Position numbers and translations under genes: made by a program
The notes under the pieces: generated by a model
The model's database searches: none
What the model was told of the DNA's origin: nothing
The model's input: only the letters and a program-made list of their open reading frames with translations
Assembly: GCA_009926525.1 (NCBI GenBank)
Contig: RFOR01000006.1
Location: 1-15,476, forward strand
Reading direction: 5' to 3'
Source of the DNA: Methylophilaceae bacterium
GTDB lineage: Bacteria; Pseudomonadota; Gammaproteobacteria; Burkholderiales; Methylophilaceae
Length of the DNA: 15,476 bases
Part shown: in pieces, positions 1 through 8,066 of the stretch
How the letters are laid out: each line of letters opens with the position of its first letter
Numbering within the stretch: the first letter of the stretch is position 1

Positions 1-2
1 GG

Positions 3-455
3 TTAACTCATCCTTAAAACATGCATAAATAAGTAACAAACAACAAAGCCCGAAAACATAAAGCTGATTGTCGCAATTAAAGACCTGAATGACAGACGGC
101 TTAGTCCACAGATACCATGTCCGCTAGTGCACCCAGAACCCATCCGCGTTCCAAAGCCTACCAAAAGCCCCGCGACGATTAAGGTGCCGAATGAAGCCGA
201 AATATTTGACTGCGGCAAAGGCGAGAAAAACTCATATACAAAACTTGAGCCTACAATGCCGAATAGGAAAAGCGCCCTCCAAAGGCGATGACTGTTGGCA
301 TTACTATCCGAATCAATTAGACCGCCGAGTATGCCGCTAATACCAGCAATCTTTCCTCTGAACACCACCAATAACGCCGACGCTAAGCCGATAAGCATGC
401 CACCAACGAGTGATGAGTCAGGGGTGAAGTTTTGCCAATTGATGATGAGGTGCAT
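3..455 (-). CDS. YeeE/YedE-family membrane transporter, half-size (sulfur compounds)
   Basis: A small polytopic inner-membrane protein of 150 residues. YeeE/YedE proteins are linked to uptake of thiosulfate or related sulfur compounds; the exact substrate here is not known. Visible features are the N-terminal Gly-rich helix with GGMLIGLASALL, the loop GKIAGISGILGG, and the hallmark GSGCTSGHG (about residues 106-114, Cys109) followed by a second Cys at about 116, inside a run of about four hydrophobic segments. The start at 455 is chosen because family similarity begins there; an in-frame ATG at 515 would add 20 non-hydrophobic residues (NNYILCSYNSCKHH...) and run across the shared regulatory gap. 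It is divergent from the cysTWA operon, consistent with a common sulfur response. Half-size members usually work with a second half encoded next door; that gene would lie beyond position 1 and is not visible. Confidence 0.8.
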   Translation of the reverse strand: MHLIINWQNFTPDSSLVGGMLIGLASALLVVFRGKIAGISGILGGLIDSDSNANSHRLWRALFLFGIVGSSFVYEFFSPLPQSNISASFGTLIVAGLLVGFGTRMGSGCTSGHGICGLSRLSFRSLIATISFMFSGFVVCYLFMHVLRMS

Positions 456-481
456 TGCGTCTCGATGGTTGTGGTGTTTAC

Positions 482-522
482 AACTATTATAACTACAAAG
501 AATATAGTTATTCATAATAGTT
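482..522. promoter_or_regulatory. AT-rich inverted repeat in the divergent yeeE-like/cysT control region
   Basis: AACTATTAT (482-490) is perfectly inverted as ATAATAGTT (514-522). Just inside it TAACTA (490-495) is inverted as TAGTTA (505-510), so the arms form one extended imperfect palindrome. On the minus strand a perfect TATAAT lies at 491-486, about 30 bases before the 455 start, a plausible -10 for the YeeE-like gene. Plus-strand -10-like TATAAA occurs at 529-534 and 546-551. The position between two sulfur-uptake units suggests a LysR-type regulator site such as CysB or Cbl; that identity is inference, since I cannot compare with a curated motif. Confidence 0.4.
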
Positions 523-584
523 ATTAAATATAAATAAAGAAGTCTTATAAACTAAGCGCTATTTTTCACCAACGGTTTTATATT

Positions 585-1418
585 ATGGCAAAAAAACATA
601 ACAACGTGCTCCCAGGATTTAACCTTTCCTTGGGGTTCACTATCTTTTATTTAAGCTTGATTGTGCTAATTCCACTGTCAGCCGCTTTCATTAAAACCAG
701 TTCATTAAGCCTGCACGAGTTTTGGGTAGCAGTCGCATCCCCAAGGGTTGTCGCGTCTTACAAGCTCACCTTTGGCGCGTCGCTCATTGGCGCCTCGATT
801 AACGCCTTATTTGGTCTTCTCACTGCCTGGGTCCTGACCCGCTACACATTCCCAGGCAAACGCATTATTGACGCCATGGTAGATTTGCCCTTTGCATTAC
901 CAACTGCGGTGGCGGGTATCGCATTAACGGCCATTTATGCCCCAAATGGCTGGATTGGCAGCCTGCTTGCCCCGCACGGCATTAAGGTTGCATTCACGCC
1001 TCTTGGTGTTGTCATTGCTTTAACCTTTATTGGATTGCCCTTTGTAGTTCGAACAGTTCAACCGGTATTAGAAGATTTAGAAGCAGAAACCGAAGAGGCC
1101 GCAGCAAGCCTGGGTGCAAATCGCTGGCAAACGTTTACTAAGATTATTTTTCCTGCGATTGCGCCTGCCCTGCTCACAGGCTTTTCATTAGCCTTTGCCC
1201 GCGCGATTGGCGAGTATGGCTCCGTGATCTTTATTGCGGGCAATATGCCGATGGTGTCAGAAATCACCCCGCTCATTATCATCACCAAGCTAGAGCAGTA
1301 TGACTACGCAGGGGCAACCGCGGTTGCTGTGGTGATGCTCATCATTTCATTCCTATTATTGCTCGCGATTAATGGCTTGCAATGGTGGAGCAGTCGCCGC
1401 AACGCTAGCGCCATTTAA
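585..1418 (+). CDS. cysT: Sulfate/thiosulfate ABC transporter permease CysT (CysU)
   Basis: One of two inner-membrane permeases of the sulfate/thiosulfate importer; with CysW it forms the channel driven by CysA. The 277-residue protein has about six hydrophobic segments and the family phrases YKLTFGASL (about 59-67) and [12 protein letters not shown] (about 100-111). The cytoplasmic EAA loop that docks on the ATPase lies at about 170-190 ([12 protein letters not shown]...). Length is normal for CysT. No convincing Shine-Dalgarno sequence precedes the ATG, but no better in-frame start is seen. It is the first gene of cysT-cysW-cysA, with 11 bases to cysW. No periplasmic binding protein gene (sbp or cysP) is in the window, so the substrate-capturing subunit must be encoded elsewhere. 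Confidence 0.93.
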   Translation: MAKKHNNVLPGFNLSLGFTIFYLSLIVLIPLSAAFIKTSSLSLHEFWVAVASPRVVASYKLTFGASLIGASINALFGLLTAWVLTRYTFPGKRIIDAMVDLPFALPTAVAGIALTAIYAPNGWIGSLLAPHGIKVAFTPLGVVIALTFIGLPFVVRTVQPVLEDLEAETEEAAASLGANRWQTFTKIIFPAIAPALLTGFSLAFARAIGEYGSVIFIAGNMPMVSEITPLIIITKLEQYDYAGATAVAVVMLIISFLLLLAINGLQWWSSRRNASAI

Positions 1419-1429
1419 GGATAAGAAGA

Positions 1430-2320
1430 ATGTCAGGAATTAGTACAACGCAGTTTTCTAAATACAGCGCAAGAGTCGCCAAAAGCCGCGCCACGTCAGA
1501 GCCTGTTTGGGTTAGATGGGCGCTCATCGCCACCACGTTGTTGTTTTTAAGCTTATTTTTATTTATGCCACTTGCAGCGGTATTTTCCGAGGCTTTGCGC
1601 AAGGGCTTTTATACTTACATTACAGCGCTTGCTGATGCCGATGCATTATCCGCAATGAAGCTCACCTTTATTGCAGCGCTTATCGCCGTGCCACTTAACT
1701 TGGTATTTGGTGTTGCCGCCGCTTGGGCGATTGCTAAATTCGAGTTCAAGGGCAAGAGTATCCTCATCACTTTAATTGATCTTCCTTTTGCTGTTTCGCC
1801 GGTGATTGCGGGTTTGATTTACGTGCTGATTTTTGGCCTACAAGGTTGGTTTGGCCAGTGGCTTTCAGACCATGACATGAAAGTGATCTTTGCGATCCCT
1901 GGCATTGTATTAGCCACTATCTTTGTGACCTTCCCATTTGTCGCACGTGAGCTGATTCCACTCATGCAAGCACAAGGCAAAGATGAAGAGGAGGCTGCGC
2001 TTGTGCTTGGCGCTTCTGGCTGGCAAATTCTTTGGCGGGTAACTTTACCGAACATCAAATGGGGCCTGCTCTACGGGGTCATTCTCACCAACGCACGTGC
2101 AATGGGTGAGTTCGGCGCAGTGTCTGTGGTTTCCGGGCATATTCGTGGCATGACTAATACACTGCCGCTTCATGTCGAAATTTTATATAACGAGTACAAC
2201 TACGCAGCGGCCTTTGCTGTGGCCTCAGTGCTAGCTTTATTAGCACTCGTCACCTTAGTGTTGAAATCTATCGTTGAATGGTACGCGGCACGCAGTGCAC
2301 GTGCTGTAGAAAAAAATTAG
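1430..2320 (+). CDS. cysW: Sulfate/thiosulfate ABC transporter permease CysW
   Basis: The second permease of the sulfate importer, partner of CysT. The 296-residue protein carries a polar N-terminal tail of about 30 residues, then about six membrane segments. Family marks are [15 protein letters not shown] (about 76-90), [13 protein letters not shown] (about 117-129) and the EAA loop at about 188-208 ([20 protein letters not shown]). The start is preceded by AAGG...AAGAAG at 1417-1429, a usable ribosome site. It differs from CysT in the LPFAVSPV variant typical of CysW, which decides the assignment between the two paralogous permeases. A gap of 27 bases separates it from cysA, in keeping with one transcript. 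Confidence 0.93.
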   Translation: MSGISTTQFSKYSARVAKSRATSEPVWVRWALIATTLLFLSLFLFMPLAAVFSEALRKGFYTYITALADADALSAMKLTFIAALIAVPLNLVFGVAAAWAIAKFEFKGKSILITLIDLPFAVSPVIAGLIYVLIFGLQGWFGQWLSDHDMKVIFAIPGIVLATIFVTFPFVARELIPLMQAQGKDEEEAALVLGASGWQILWRVTLPNIKWGLLYGVILTNARAMGEFGAVSVVSGHIRGMTNTLPLHVEILYNEYNYAAAFAVASVLALLALVTLVLKSIVEWYAARSARAVEKN

Positions 2321-2347
2321 TAGCAAGCATTTAAAGAGGGAATATTG

Positions 2348-3424
2348 ATGAGTATCGAAATCCGTAATGTGAAGAAAAATTTTGGTGACTTTAGTGCGCT
2401 TAATGATGTGACACTAGATGTGCCTAGCGGTGAGCTTGTTGCGCTCCTTGGCCCTTCTGGTTGCGGAAAGACCACATTGCTACGAATTATTGCAGGCCTA
2501 GAGGCGCCCGATGCTGGCAGCATTCATTTTCATGGCAAAGACACCACGGAGCGTGACGTACGTGAACGCCAAGTTGGCTTTGTATTCCAACATTACGCCC
2601 TCTTCCGCCACATGACCGTGTTTGAAAACGTCGCATTTGGTTTAAGAGTGCGTCCAAAAGAGACACGACCTAGCGATGCAGAAATCAAACGCCGTGTCCA
2701 TGAGCTACTTGAGCTCGTGCAATTAGATTGGCTTGCGGACCGCTACCCACCTCAGCTTTCAGGTGGTCAACGTCAACGTATCGCTTTGGCGCGTGCCTTA
2801 GCGGTTGAACCAAAAGTTTTGCTACTCGATGAACCCTTCGGCGCGCTAGATGCAAAGGTCCGTAAAGAACTTCGCCGCTGGCTACGTCGTCTGCATGACG
2901 AGCTACACATCACCAGCGTATTTGTGACGCACGACCAAGAGGAAGCACTCGAAGTGGCTGACCGTATTGTGGTCATGAACAAGGGCAAGGTTGAGCAGAT
3001 CGGCACACCGCAGGAAGTGTATGACAAACCAGCAACAGCTTATGTCTACAACTTCCTGGGGCACGTGAATCAGTTTAATAGCAATGTAGTAAAAGGCGAA
3101 GCCAGCATTGGCGGCTTAAATATCAAGCTCGATAAAGAAAATCAGCAAGCGGATGGCGCGGCACTTGCTTTCATCCGTCCGCATGATATTGATGTGCAAA
3201 GAATCAAAAACGGCACTGCGCCAGCCTTTGAAGCTAAAGTGAATTACATACATGCGATTGGCCCATTGGTAAGACTTGAACTGCAACAGCTAGGCCAGGA
3301 TGCCGTGATCGAAGCAGAACTCACCCAAGAACGCTTCCGCGAACTTGGCCTGAGCACTGGCGAGCAGGTGTTTATTTATCCGCGCAATGTTCGCGTTTTT
3401 GTAGACAACACAGCATCAGCCTAA
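2348..3424 (+). CDS. cysA: Sulfate/thiosulfate ABC transporter ATPase CysA
   Basis: Cytoplasmic ATPase that powers the CysT/CysW channel. The 358-residue protein has an N-terminal ABC domain with Walker A GPSGCGKT (about 35-42), a Q-loop in FVFQHYALF, signature LSGGQRQR (137-144), Walker B VLLLDEP (157-163) and switch His at about 195 (VTHDQEEA). The C-terminal third (about 235-358) is a regulatory TOBE-type domain, as expected for CysA/MalK-class ATPases. The ATG at 2348 is chosen because AGAGGGA (2335-2341) lies six bases upstream; a TTG at 2345 is directly adjacent and unlikely to be used. It is last in the operon and is followed by a 90-base gap containing a hairpin. Confidence 0.94.
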   Translation: MSIEIRNVKKNFGDFSALNDVTLDVPSGELVALLGPSGCGKTTLLRIIAGLEAPDAGSIHFHGKDTTERDVRERQVGFVFQHYALFRHMTVFENVAFGLRVRPKETRPSDAEIKRRVHELLELVQLDWLADRYPPQLSGGQRQRIALARALAVEPKVLLLDEPFGALDAKVRKELRRWLRRLHDELHITSVFVTHDQEEALEVADRIVVMNKGKVEQIGTPQEVYDKPATAYVYNFLGHVNQFNSNVVKGEASIGGLNIKLDKENQQADGAALAFIRPHDIDVQRIKNGTAPAFEAKVNYIHAIGPLVRLELQQLGQDAVIEAELTQERFRELGLSTGEQVFIYPRNVRVFVDNTASA

Positions 3425-3432
3425 AAACAATT

Positions 3433-3473
3433 CACCCCGCAAAAACGCCATCAAGACGATAGCGTGCGGGTGG
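3433..3473 (+). terminator. Possible hairpin after cysA, without a clear T-run
   Basis: CACCCCGCA (3433-3441) can pair with TGCGGGTG (3465-3472) with one bulged C, and ACGC (3445-3448) can alternatively pair with GCGT (3462-3465). Only a short TTT (3475-3477) follows, so this is not a textbook intrinsic terminator. Its position between cysA and ftsY makes partial termination plausible. Confidence 0.3.
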
Positions 3474-3514
3474 CTTTGCGACTAAAATAGCGTTAATTCA
3501 ATCGATAAGATGCT

Positions 3515-4486
3515 ATGTTCGACTTTTTCAAAAAAGATAAAACCCCTGAAGCGCTAAGCAAAGCCGAAGCGCCAGCACAAATAAGCTGGGCTGAGCGCCT
3601 TAAACAGGGGCTTTCACGCACGCGCAGCCAGCTAGGCAATCAGCTTGCCAGTCTATTTGGTGGTGGCAAGATTGATGCAGATGTTTACGAAGAACTCGAG
3701 ACCATCTTACTTACCTCCGATGTTGGCATCTCCGCCACACAAGCATTACTTGACGACATCAAGCAGCGTGTTGCACGCCAAGCCTTAAGCGACACCACAC
3801 AGCTCAAGGCTGCACTCAAAGATTCTCTCATGGCGTTGTTAGCGCCTTTAGAAAAACCGCTCATCACTTCGGAACACCAACCCTTTGTGATTATGCTCAC
3901 AGGCGTTAACGGCGCAGGCAAAACGACCACCATCGGCAAACTCACCCATTTATTTCAAGCAAAAGGTAAATCAGTGTTGATTGCTGCAGGTGATACCTTT
4001 AGAGCTGCCGCTCGCGAGCAGTTACAGGCCTGGGGCGAACGTAACGACGTGCATGTGGTCTCGAGTGAAGGCGGCGATGCGGCGGCGGTGATTTTTGATG
4101 CGATCAACTCAGCGAAAGCAAAGAATATTGATATTGTGTTGGCAGACACCGCGGGGCGCTTGCCAACACAGCTCAATCTAATGGAAGAGATTAGCAAGGT
4201 TAAACGCGTCATTAATAAAGCATTGCCTGGTGCGCCGCATGAGGTGCTACTCGTGCTGGACGCCAACACAGGGCAAAATGCGTTGATGCAAGTTAAGGCA
4301 TTTGATGATGCGCTTGGGGTGACGGGTTTAGTGTTAAGTAAGCTTGATGGCACAGCTAAGGGCGGCGTGATTGCCGCCATCGCAAAAACGAGACCAATCC
4401 CAATTAGATTTATTGGTGTGGGCGAATCGATCGAAGATTTACGCCCATTCAAGGCAAGTGAATTTGTAGAGGCATTATTTGAATGA
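3515..4486 (+). CDS. ftsY: Signal recognition particle receptor FtsY
   Basis: GTPase that receives SRP-ribosome complexes at the inner membrane and hands nascent membrane proteins to the translocon. The 323-residue protein begins with a short amphipathic, Lys-rich stretch (MFDFFKKDK), then a compact A region and helical N domain (about 25-115). The G domain follows, with P-loop GVNGAGKTT (130-138), DTFRAAA (160-166), DTAGR (211-215), DANTGQNA (249-256) and SKLD (275-278). The SKLD variant of the usual TKxD specificity motif is conservative. The acidic A region is much shorter than in E. coli FtsY, which is common in betaproteobacteria. Its stop overlaps the ftsE start (ATGA at 4483-4486), implying translational coupling in ftsYEX. 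Confidence 0.96.
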   Translation: MFDFFKKDKTPEALSKAEAPAQISWAERLKQGLSRTRSQLGNQLASLFGGGKIDADVYEELETILLTSDVGISATQALLDDIKQRVARQALSDTTQLKAALKDSLMALLAPLEKPLITSEHQPFVIMLTGVNGAGKTTTIGKLTHLFQAKGKSVLIAAGDTFRAAAREQLQAWGERNDVHVVSSEGGDAAAVIFDAINSAKAKNIDIVLADTAGRLPTQLNLMEEISKVKRVINKALPGAPHEVLLVLDANTGQNALMQVKAFDDALGVTGLVLSKLDGTAKGGVIAAIAKTRPIPIRFIGVGESIEDLRPFKASEFVEALFE

Positions 4487-5148
4487 TTAAATTCGACCGA
4501 GTCAGCAAACGTTATCCAGGAAGCTTTGACGCAATTAAGAACACCTCGTTTGAAATCGAGCAAGGTGACTTGGTGTTTGTCACAGGCGCTTCCGGCGCTG
4601 GTAAAAGCACGCTGCTCAAATTGATTGCGGGATTAGAGCGCCCAACCTCTGGCACGGTGCTCATTAACAACCAAAACGTCAGCCAACTAAAAGCGGCGGC
4701 AATTCCTTACTTACGCCGTAATTTTGGTTTGATTTTCCAAGACCACAAATTACTCTACGACCGTAACTGTTTCGACAACGTTGCTTTGCCATTGCATATC
4801 AATGGCATTTTGGGAGAGGAAGCGGCAAAACGCATTCGTGCAGCACTAGACAAAGTTGGCTTACTCTCAAAAGAAAAATCCATGCCGATTACGCTTTCAG
4901 GTGGCGAACAACAACGCTTAGCCATTGCGCGCGCGGTGGTAAGTCGCCCAGCAATTTTGATTGCCGATGAGCCGACAGGTAATTTGGATGAAGGTTATGC
5001 TGCTGACATTTTGGGCGTTTTATACGCTTTCCAGCAAGTGGGCGTGACGGTAATCATTGCGAGCCACGAACTGCCGCACAACATCCCAGATAATATGCAG
5101 AATGTGGTCAAAGTATTGCATTTGCAACATGGAGAATTAACAGCATGA
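4483..5148 (+). CDS. ftsE: Cell division ATP-binding protein FtsE
   Basis: Cytoplasmic ABC-type ATPase of the FtsEX complex, which acts at the division septum to couple ATP hydrolysis to activation of periplasmic peptidoglycan hydrolases. The 221-residue, single-domain protein shows Walker A GASGAGKS (35-42), Q-loop in [10 protein letters not shown] (about 82-91), signature LSGGEQQR (138-145), Walker B ILIADEP (158-164) followed by TGNLD, and switch His195 (ASHE). The FQDHKLL sequence and TGNLD D-loop are typical of FtsE rather than of importer ATPases. It overlaps ftsY upstream and ftsX downstream by four bases each. Confidence 0.95.
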   Translation: MIKFDRVSKRYPGSFDAIKNTSFEIEQGDLVFVTGASGAGKSTLLKLIAGLERPTSGTVLINNQNVSQLKAAAIPYLRRNFGLIFQDHKLLYDRNCFDNVALPLHINGILGEEAAKRIRAALDKVGLLSKEKSMPITLSGGEQQRLAIARAVVSRPAILIADEPTGNLDEGYAADILGVLYAFQQVGVTVIIASHELPHNIPDNMQNVVKVLHLQHGELTA

Positions 5149-6053
5149 ACCAATGGCTAAACCAACATATGCAGCCACTGCGAATGGTGCTTGGGCGCAT
5201 GCGTCAAAATCTACTCGGCACGGTTTTAATGTGCTGTGTGATGGGCGTTACGCTTTCATTGCCTGCGATCTTATTCACAATTGTAGATAACCTAGGCCAA
5301 TTAGCAGGTGGGATAGAAAGCAAACCTCAATTGAGTTTGTTTTTAAAACTTGACGCGTCTAGCAGCACAAATCAAGCCATCAGTGAACAGTTAAAAAAAC
5401 ATGCTGGCATCGCAAAATATGAATTTGTGACTAAAGAAACTGCTTGGGAGCAAATGCAGCAAAATGCCAATACGGCGGATATTGGTGCAAGCTTGGATAA
5501 AAATCCGCTGCCTGATGCTTATTTCGTGACGCCTAAAGACATCAAACCAGAGAACGTAAAACGCTTGCAGCAAGAGATGCAGCAATGGGAAGGCGTGGAG
5601 TTAGCGCAAGTAGACGCAAACTGGATTAAACGTTTAGACACCGTGCTAAAGTTAGGCAAAAAAGCGATTTTTGTGTTGGTGGCATTGCTTGGCTTTGCCT
5701 TAGTTGCGATTATCGGCAACACCATCCGCCTGCAAATCATGACGCAACTGGAAGAAATTGAGGTCAGCAAACTGATCGGCGCAACCAACCAATTCATTCG
5801 TCGCCCATTTTTATATGCAGGTACATTATATGGCCTTGGTGGGGGCTTAGCGGCTTGGCTAATCGTCCTCGCCGTGGTGCAATTATTCAACACCTCAGTG
5901 ACGGAAATTGCAGATTTATATGCCAGTCAATTTAGACTATCCATGCCAAATGTAACAATTACTTTAGCCATGTTATTAAGCGCTATTAGCTTGGGCTGGC
6001 TTGGTTCATTTGTTGCCGTTAACCGCTCATTAGCTAAGATTGAAAAACTATAA
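5145..6053 (+). CDS. ftsX: Cell division protein FtsX
   Basis: Membrane partner of FtsE. The 302-residue protein has the FtsX layout: a cytoplasmic N-terminal tail, TM1 at about 23-48, a periplasmic loop of about 120 residues (50-170) that in the family contacts hydrolase activators such as EnvC, then TM2 (about 173-194), TM3 (about 224-247) and TM4 (about 271-293). The conserved cytoplasmic stretch EEIEVSKLIGATNQFIRRPF (about 203-222) is the best family mark. It is translationally coupled to ftsE through ATGA at 5145-5148. In many proteobacteria the next gene is rpoH; here about 9 kb intervenes. Confidence 0.94.
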   Translation: MNQWLNQHMQPLRMVLGRMRQNLLGTVLMCCVMGVTLSLPAILFTIVDNLGQLAGGIESKPQLSLFLKLDASSSTNQAISEQLKKHAGIAKYEFVTKETAWEQMQQNANTADIGASLDKNPLPDAYFVTPKDIKPENVKRLQQEMQQWEGVELAQVDANWIKRLDTVLKLGKKAIFVLVALLGFALVAIIGNTIRLQIMTQLEEIEVSKLIGATNQFIRRPFLYAGTLYGLGGGLAAWLIVLAVVQLFNTSVTEIADLYASQFRLSMPNVTITLAMLLSAISLGWLGSFVAVNRSLAKIEKL

Positions 6054-6079
6054 TTCAGTCTAATTAAGCGAAGCAATCA

Positions 6080-6979
6080 ATGAAACTGCCTTGGACAACA
6101 CGCGCCCAAAAAATTGCCGAGCTTAATGCCAATCTAGGCTCGGTAGCGCATGCTTTTTACTTGCCGCCTGTCGGCGATGCTCACCTTAATATTCGTATTA
6201 GTCGCAACACCAGCATTGCAATTGCTATTTCAATACTGATCCACGCGGTGATTTTATTTTTTGTATTGCCGCAAATCATCAAACCCAACAGCGTTTTTCC
6301 GCCACCACAGGCACTGACCATTACACTCAATAAACCTCAGCCACAAAAATTGGCGGAGCCAGAGCCTGCAAAACCCGAGCCCCCAAAACAAGAGCCTAAG
6401 CGTAAAAAAGCAGTTAAAAAAGAAGCGCCCCCACCGCCCGTGATGGCAGCGCAAAAACCCCAAAGCAACAGTCAGTTTCAGGTGCCGATTAAACAACCAG
6501 AAGCAACGAAGCCGACACCATCAGATCAACCCGTTGACATGATGGCGCTTGTGAATGCAAACCGTCAGCGACGACAATCAGAAGAGCAAGCCGCAACGGC
6601 TAAAGAACGAGGTACGCCTCATGAAGACCAACGCGATGCGATAATCAAGCGTAACTTAGCGCAAGATGGCACCAATGGCATTTTTCAGATTCGGGAAGTG
6701 GGGCTTCATACTGCGCAATTTAGCTTCAAAGGTTGGAAGAATAACTATAACAATGCGCGACTGGAAATATTTGACGTGCAGGCCAAGCCCCACGAATCAA
6801 TTGAGCTGGCAATCGTCAGGCGCATGATATTAATTATTCGCAAGGACTACAGCGGCGACTTTGAGTGGGAGTCGCAGAGACAAGGTCGCACCATCACCAA
6901 ATCCGCTAGGCTGGAAGACACGGCTGAGCTTGAGCAGTTCTTAATACGCGAGATGTTTCCAAATCACGGATTTAGATAA
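6080..6979 (+). CDS. TonB-like single-span membrane protein with a non-TonB C-terminal domain
   Basis: A 299-residue protein with a cytoplasmic N-terminus of about 44 residues, one membrane helix (about 45-64), a Pro/Lys/Glu-rich spacer (about 73-150) and a folded-looking C-terminal region (about 195-299). The helix contains SILIH, with Ser51 and His55 spaced like the Ser-x3-His pair that TonB uses to contact ExbB/ExbD. The Pro-rich KPEPPKQEPK-type spacer is also TonB-like. The C-terminus (TAQFSFKGW, ELAIVRRMI, GDFEWESQR) does not look like the TonB receptor-binding fold; I associate this kind of C-terminus with conserved proteins of betaproteobacteria, from memory. No exbB or exbD is nearby. 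It starts 26 bases after ftsX, so cotranscription is likely. The cellular role is unknown. Confidence 0.75.
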   Translation: MKLPWTTRAQKIAELNANLGSVAHAFYLPPVGDAHLNIRISRNTSIAIAISILIHAVILFFVLPQIIKPNSVFPPPQALTITLNKPQPQKLAEPEPAKPEPPKQEPKRKKAVKKEAPPPPVMAAQKPQSNSQFQVPIKQPEATKPTPSDQPVDMMALVNANRQRRQSEEQAATAKERGTPHEDQRDAIIKRNLAQDGTNGIFQIREVGLHTAQFSFKGWKNNYNNARLEIFDVQAKPHESIELAIVRRMILIIRKDYSGDFEWESQRQGRTITKSARLEDTAELEQFLIREMFPNHGFR

Positions 6980-7092
6980 TCAGGCCTGTTTTACGGCTAT
7001 ATATCTAAGCTCTATTTCGTAATTTATATGGGTTATGCAATTCACTACTGTGATATTGGCTTCACCACTTTTAAGTTACCCCATCTAAAATT

Positions 7093-7122
7093 CTGGCACC
7101 ACAGCCATCAAGCCAATCTAAT
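7093..7122 (+). promoter_or_regulatory. Candidate sigma-70-type promoter upstream of the rhodopsin gene
   Basis: CTGGCA (7093-7098, 4 of 6 to consensus) and TCTAAT (7117-7122, 5 of 6) are separated by 18 bases. Transcription would begin near 7129, giving a leader of about 120 bases that contains the TGTAA repeats. The region is AT-rich, so chance matches are likely. The rest of 6980-7180 shows no gene. Confidence 0.25.
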
Positions 7123-7179
7123 AAATACCCAATAAAACCATTTATTTCTTAAGGTTTTTATTATCCAAAAATGGGAGTA

Positions 7180-7217
7180 ATGTAACTGTGCTGTAAAAAG
7201 TGTAAGAGATCTGTAAC
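7180..7217 (+). promoter_or_regulatory. Four TGTAA direct repeats (two PhoB/OmpR-like boxes) before the rhodopsin gene
   Basis: TGTAA occurs at 7181, 7192, 7201 and 7212, steps of 11, 9 and 11 bases, all on the same face of the helix. The repeats group into two 18-base boxes (7180-7197 and 7200-7217), each two 7-mers with a 4-base spacer. This is the geometry of a PHO box (CTGTCAT-N4-CTGTCAT), matching it at 4 and 5 of 7 positions in the two halves of each box. A response regulator of the OmpR/PhoB class is the natural candidate, but which one is inference. Box 1 could stand in for a -35 element upstream of the weak -10-like TGTAAC at 7212-7217. Confidence 0.4.
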
Positions 7218-7248
7218 TACAAAAAAAGTATTCTTTGAGGAGATTTAA

Positions 7249-8040
7249 ATGATTAAAGATTTAAAAATTTCGAGTAGAAACATGTGGCTAGGAGTTGTAT
7301 CACTTTTCGGTTTTTCTTCACCAGCGTTCGCTACATCCGGTGTAGTTCTTCAATCAAGTGATTTTGTTGGTATCTCATTTTGGTTGATTTCAATGGCTTT
7401 AATTGCTTCAACTGCTTTTTTCTTTCTTGAGCGTGACCGCGTTGCTGGTAAGTGGAAAACATCATTAACTGTTTCAGGCCTCGTGACACTTGTTGCGGCT
7501 GTTCACTATTTCTATATGCGTGATGTTTGGGTTGCAACAGGCTCAACACCAACCGTTTATCGCTATATCGACTGGCTAATTACAGTGCCACTTCTAATGA
7601 TTGAGTTCTACCTAATTTTAGCAGCAATTGCTAAGGTTCCAGGTGGCGTTTTCTGGCGTCTAATGATCGGTACATTGGTCATGCTAGTTGGCGGCTATGT
7701 TGGTGAAGCTGGATATGTTGATGTAATGCCAGCGTTTATTGTTGGGATGCTAGGTTGGTTTTATATTCTTTATGAAGTATTTGCGGGTGAAGCGAGCAAA
7801 ATCAATGCTGCTCAGGCTCCAGCAAGTGTTCAGTCTGCATTTAAAACTATGCGATTAATTGTTACATTTGGTTGGGCAATCTATCCACTTGGCTACTACT
7901 TTGGCTACCTCACAGGCCAAGATCCTGCAAGCAGCATGAAATCACTCAATATTGTTTACAACTTAGCTGACGTTCTAAACAAAATTGCTTTCGGTGTAAT
8001 CATCTGGTCTGTTGCAGTTTCTGAAAGTGAAAAGAAGTAA
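7249..8040 (+). CDS. Green-tuned proteorhodopsin, light-driven outward proton pump
   Basis: A seven-helix retinal protein of 263 residues. A cleavable signal peptide probably ends at Ala28 (AFA before TSG). Helix C carries RYIDWLITVPLLMIEF, with Arg105, proton acceptor Asp108, Thr112 and proton donor Glu119: the DTE set of proton-pumping proteorhodopsins. Leu116 is at the position that tunes absorption (position 105 of the marine reference), predicting green light. His86 matches the His that pairs with the acceptor Asp. Lys245 in NLADVLNKIAFG is the retinal Schiff-base lysine. At the helix E position where antenna-binding rhodopsins have Gly, this protein by hand alignment has Phe163, so a carotenoid antenna is unlikely. 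A strong GAGGAG (7237-7242) precedes the ATG by six bases. The retinal synthesis genes follow directly. Confidence 0.95.
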   Translation: MIKDLKISSRNMWLGVVSLFGFSSPAFATSGVVLQSSDFVGISFWLISMALIASTAFFFLERDRVAGKWKTSLTVSGLVTLVAAVHYFYMRDVWVATGSTPTVYRYIDWLITVPLLMIEFYLILAAIAKVPGGVFWRLMIGTLVMLVGGYVGEAGYVDVMPAFIVGMLGWFYILYEVFAGEASKINAAQAPASVQSAFKTMRLIVTFGWAIYPLGYYFGYLTGQDPASSMKSLNIVYNLADVLNKIAFGVIIWSVAVSESEKK

Positions 8041-8066
8041 TACGTGTTAATTAAATATTAACCATG

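Noticed and set aside
3955..4563. A 202-codon open frame on the minus strand opposite ftsY and the start of ftsE
   Set aside because: It is fully antisense to two well-recognised genes, has low-complexity Ser/Ala-rich composition and no ribosome site; a shadow of the coding strand.
7034..7087. A 17-codon frame upstream of the rhodopsin gene (ATG after GGGTT)
   Set aside because: Very short, without a Shine-Dalgarno sequence, and expected by chance in an AT-rich gap.
7249..8040. The rhodopsin as a sodium pump, chloride pump or antenna-bearing xanthorhodopsin
   Set aside because: Helix C has the Asp-Thr-Glu proton-pump set, not NDQ or NTQ, and helix E has Phe rather than Gly at the antenna window by hand alignment.
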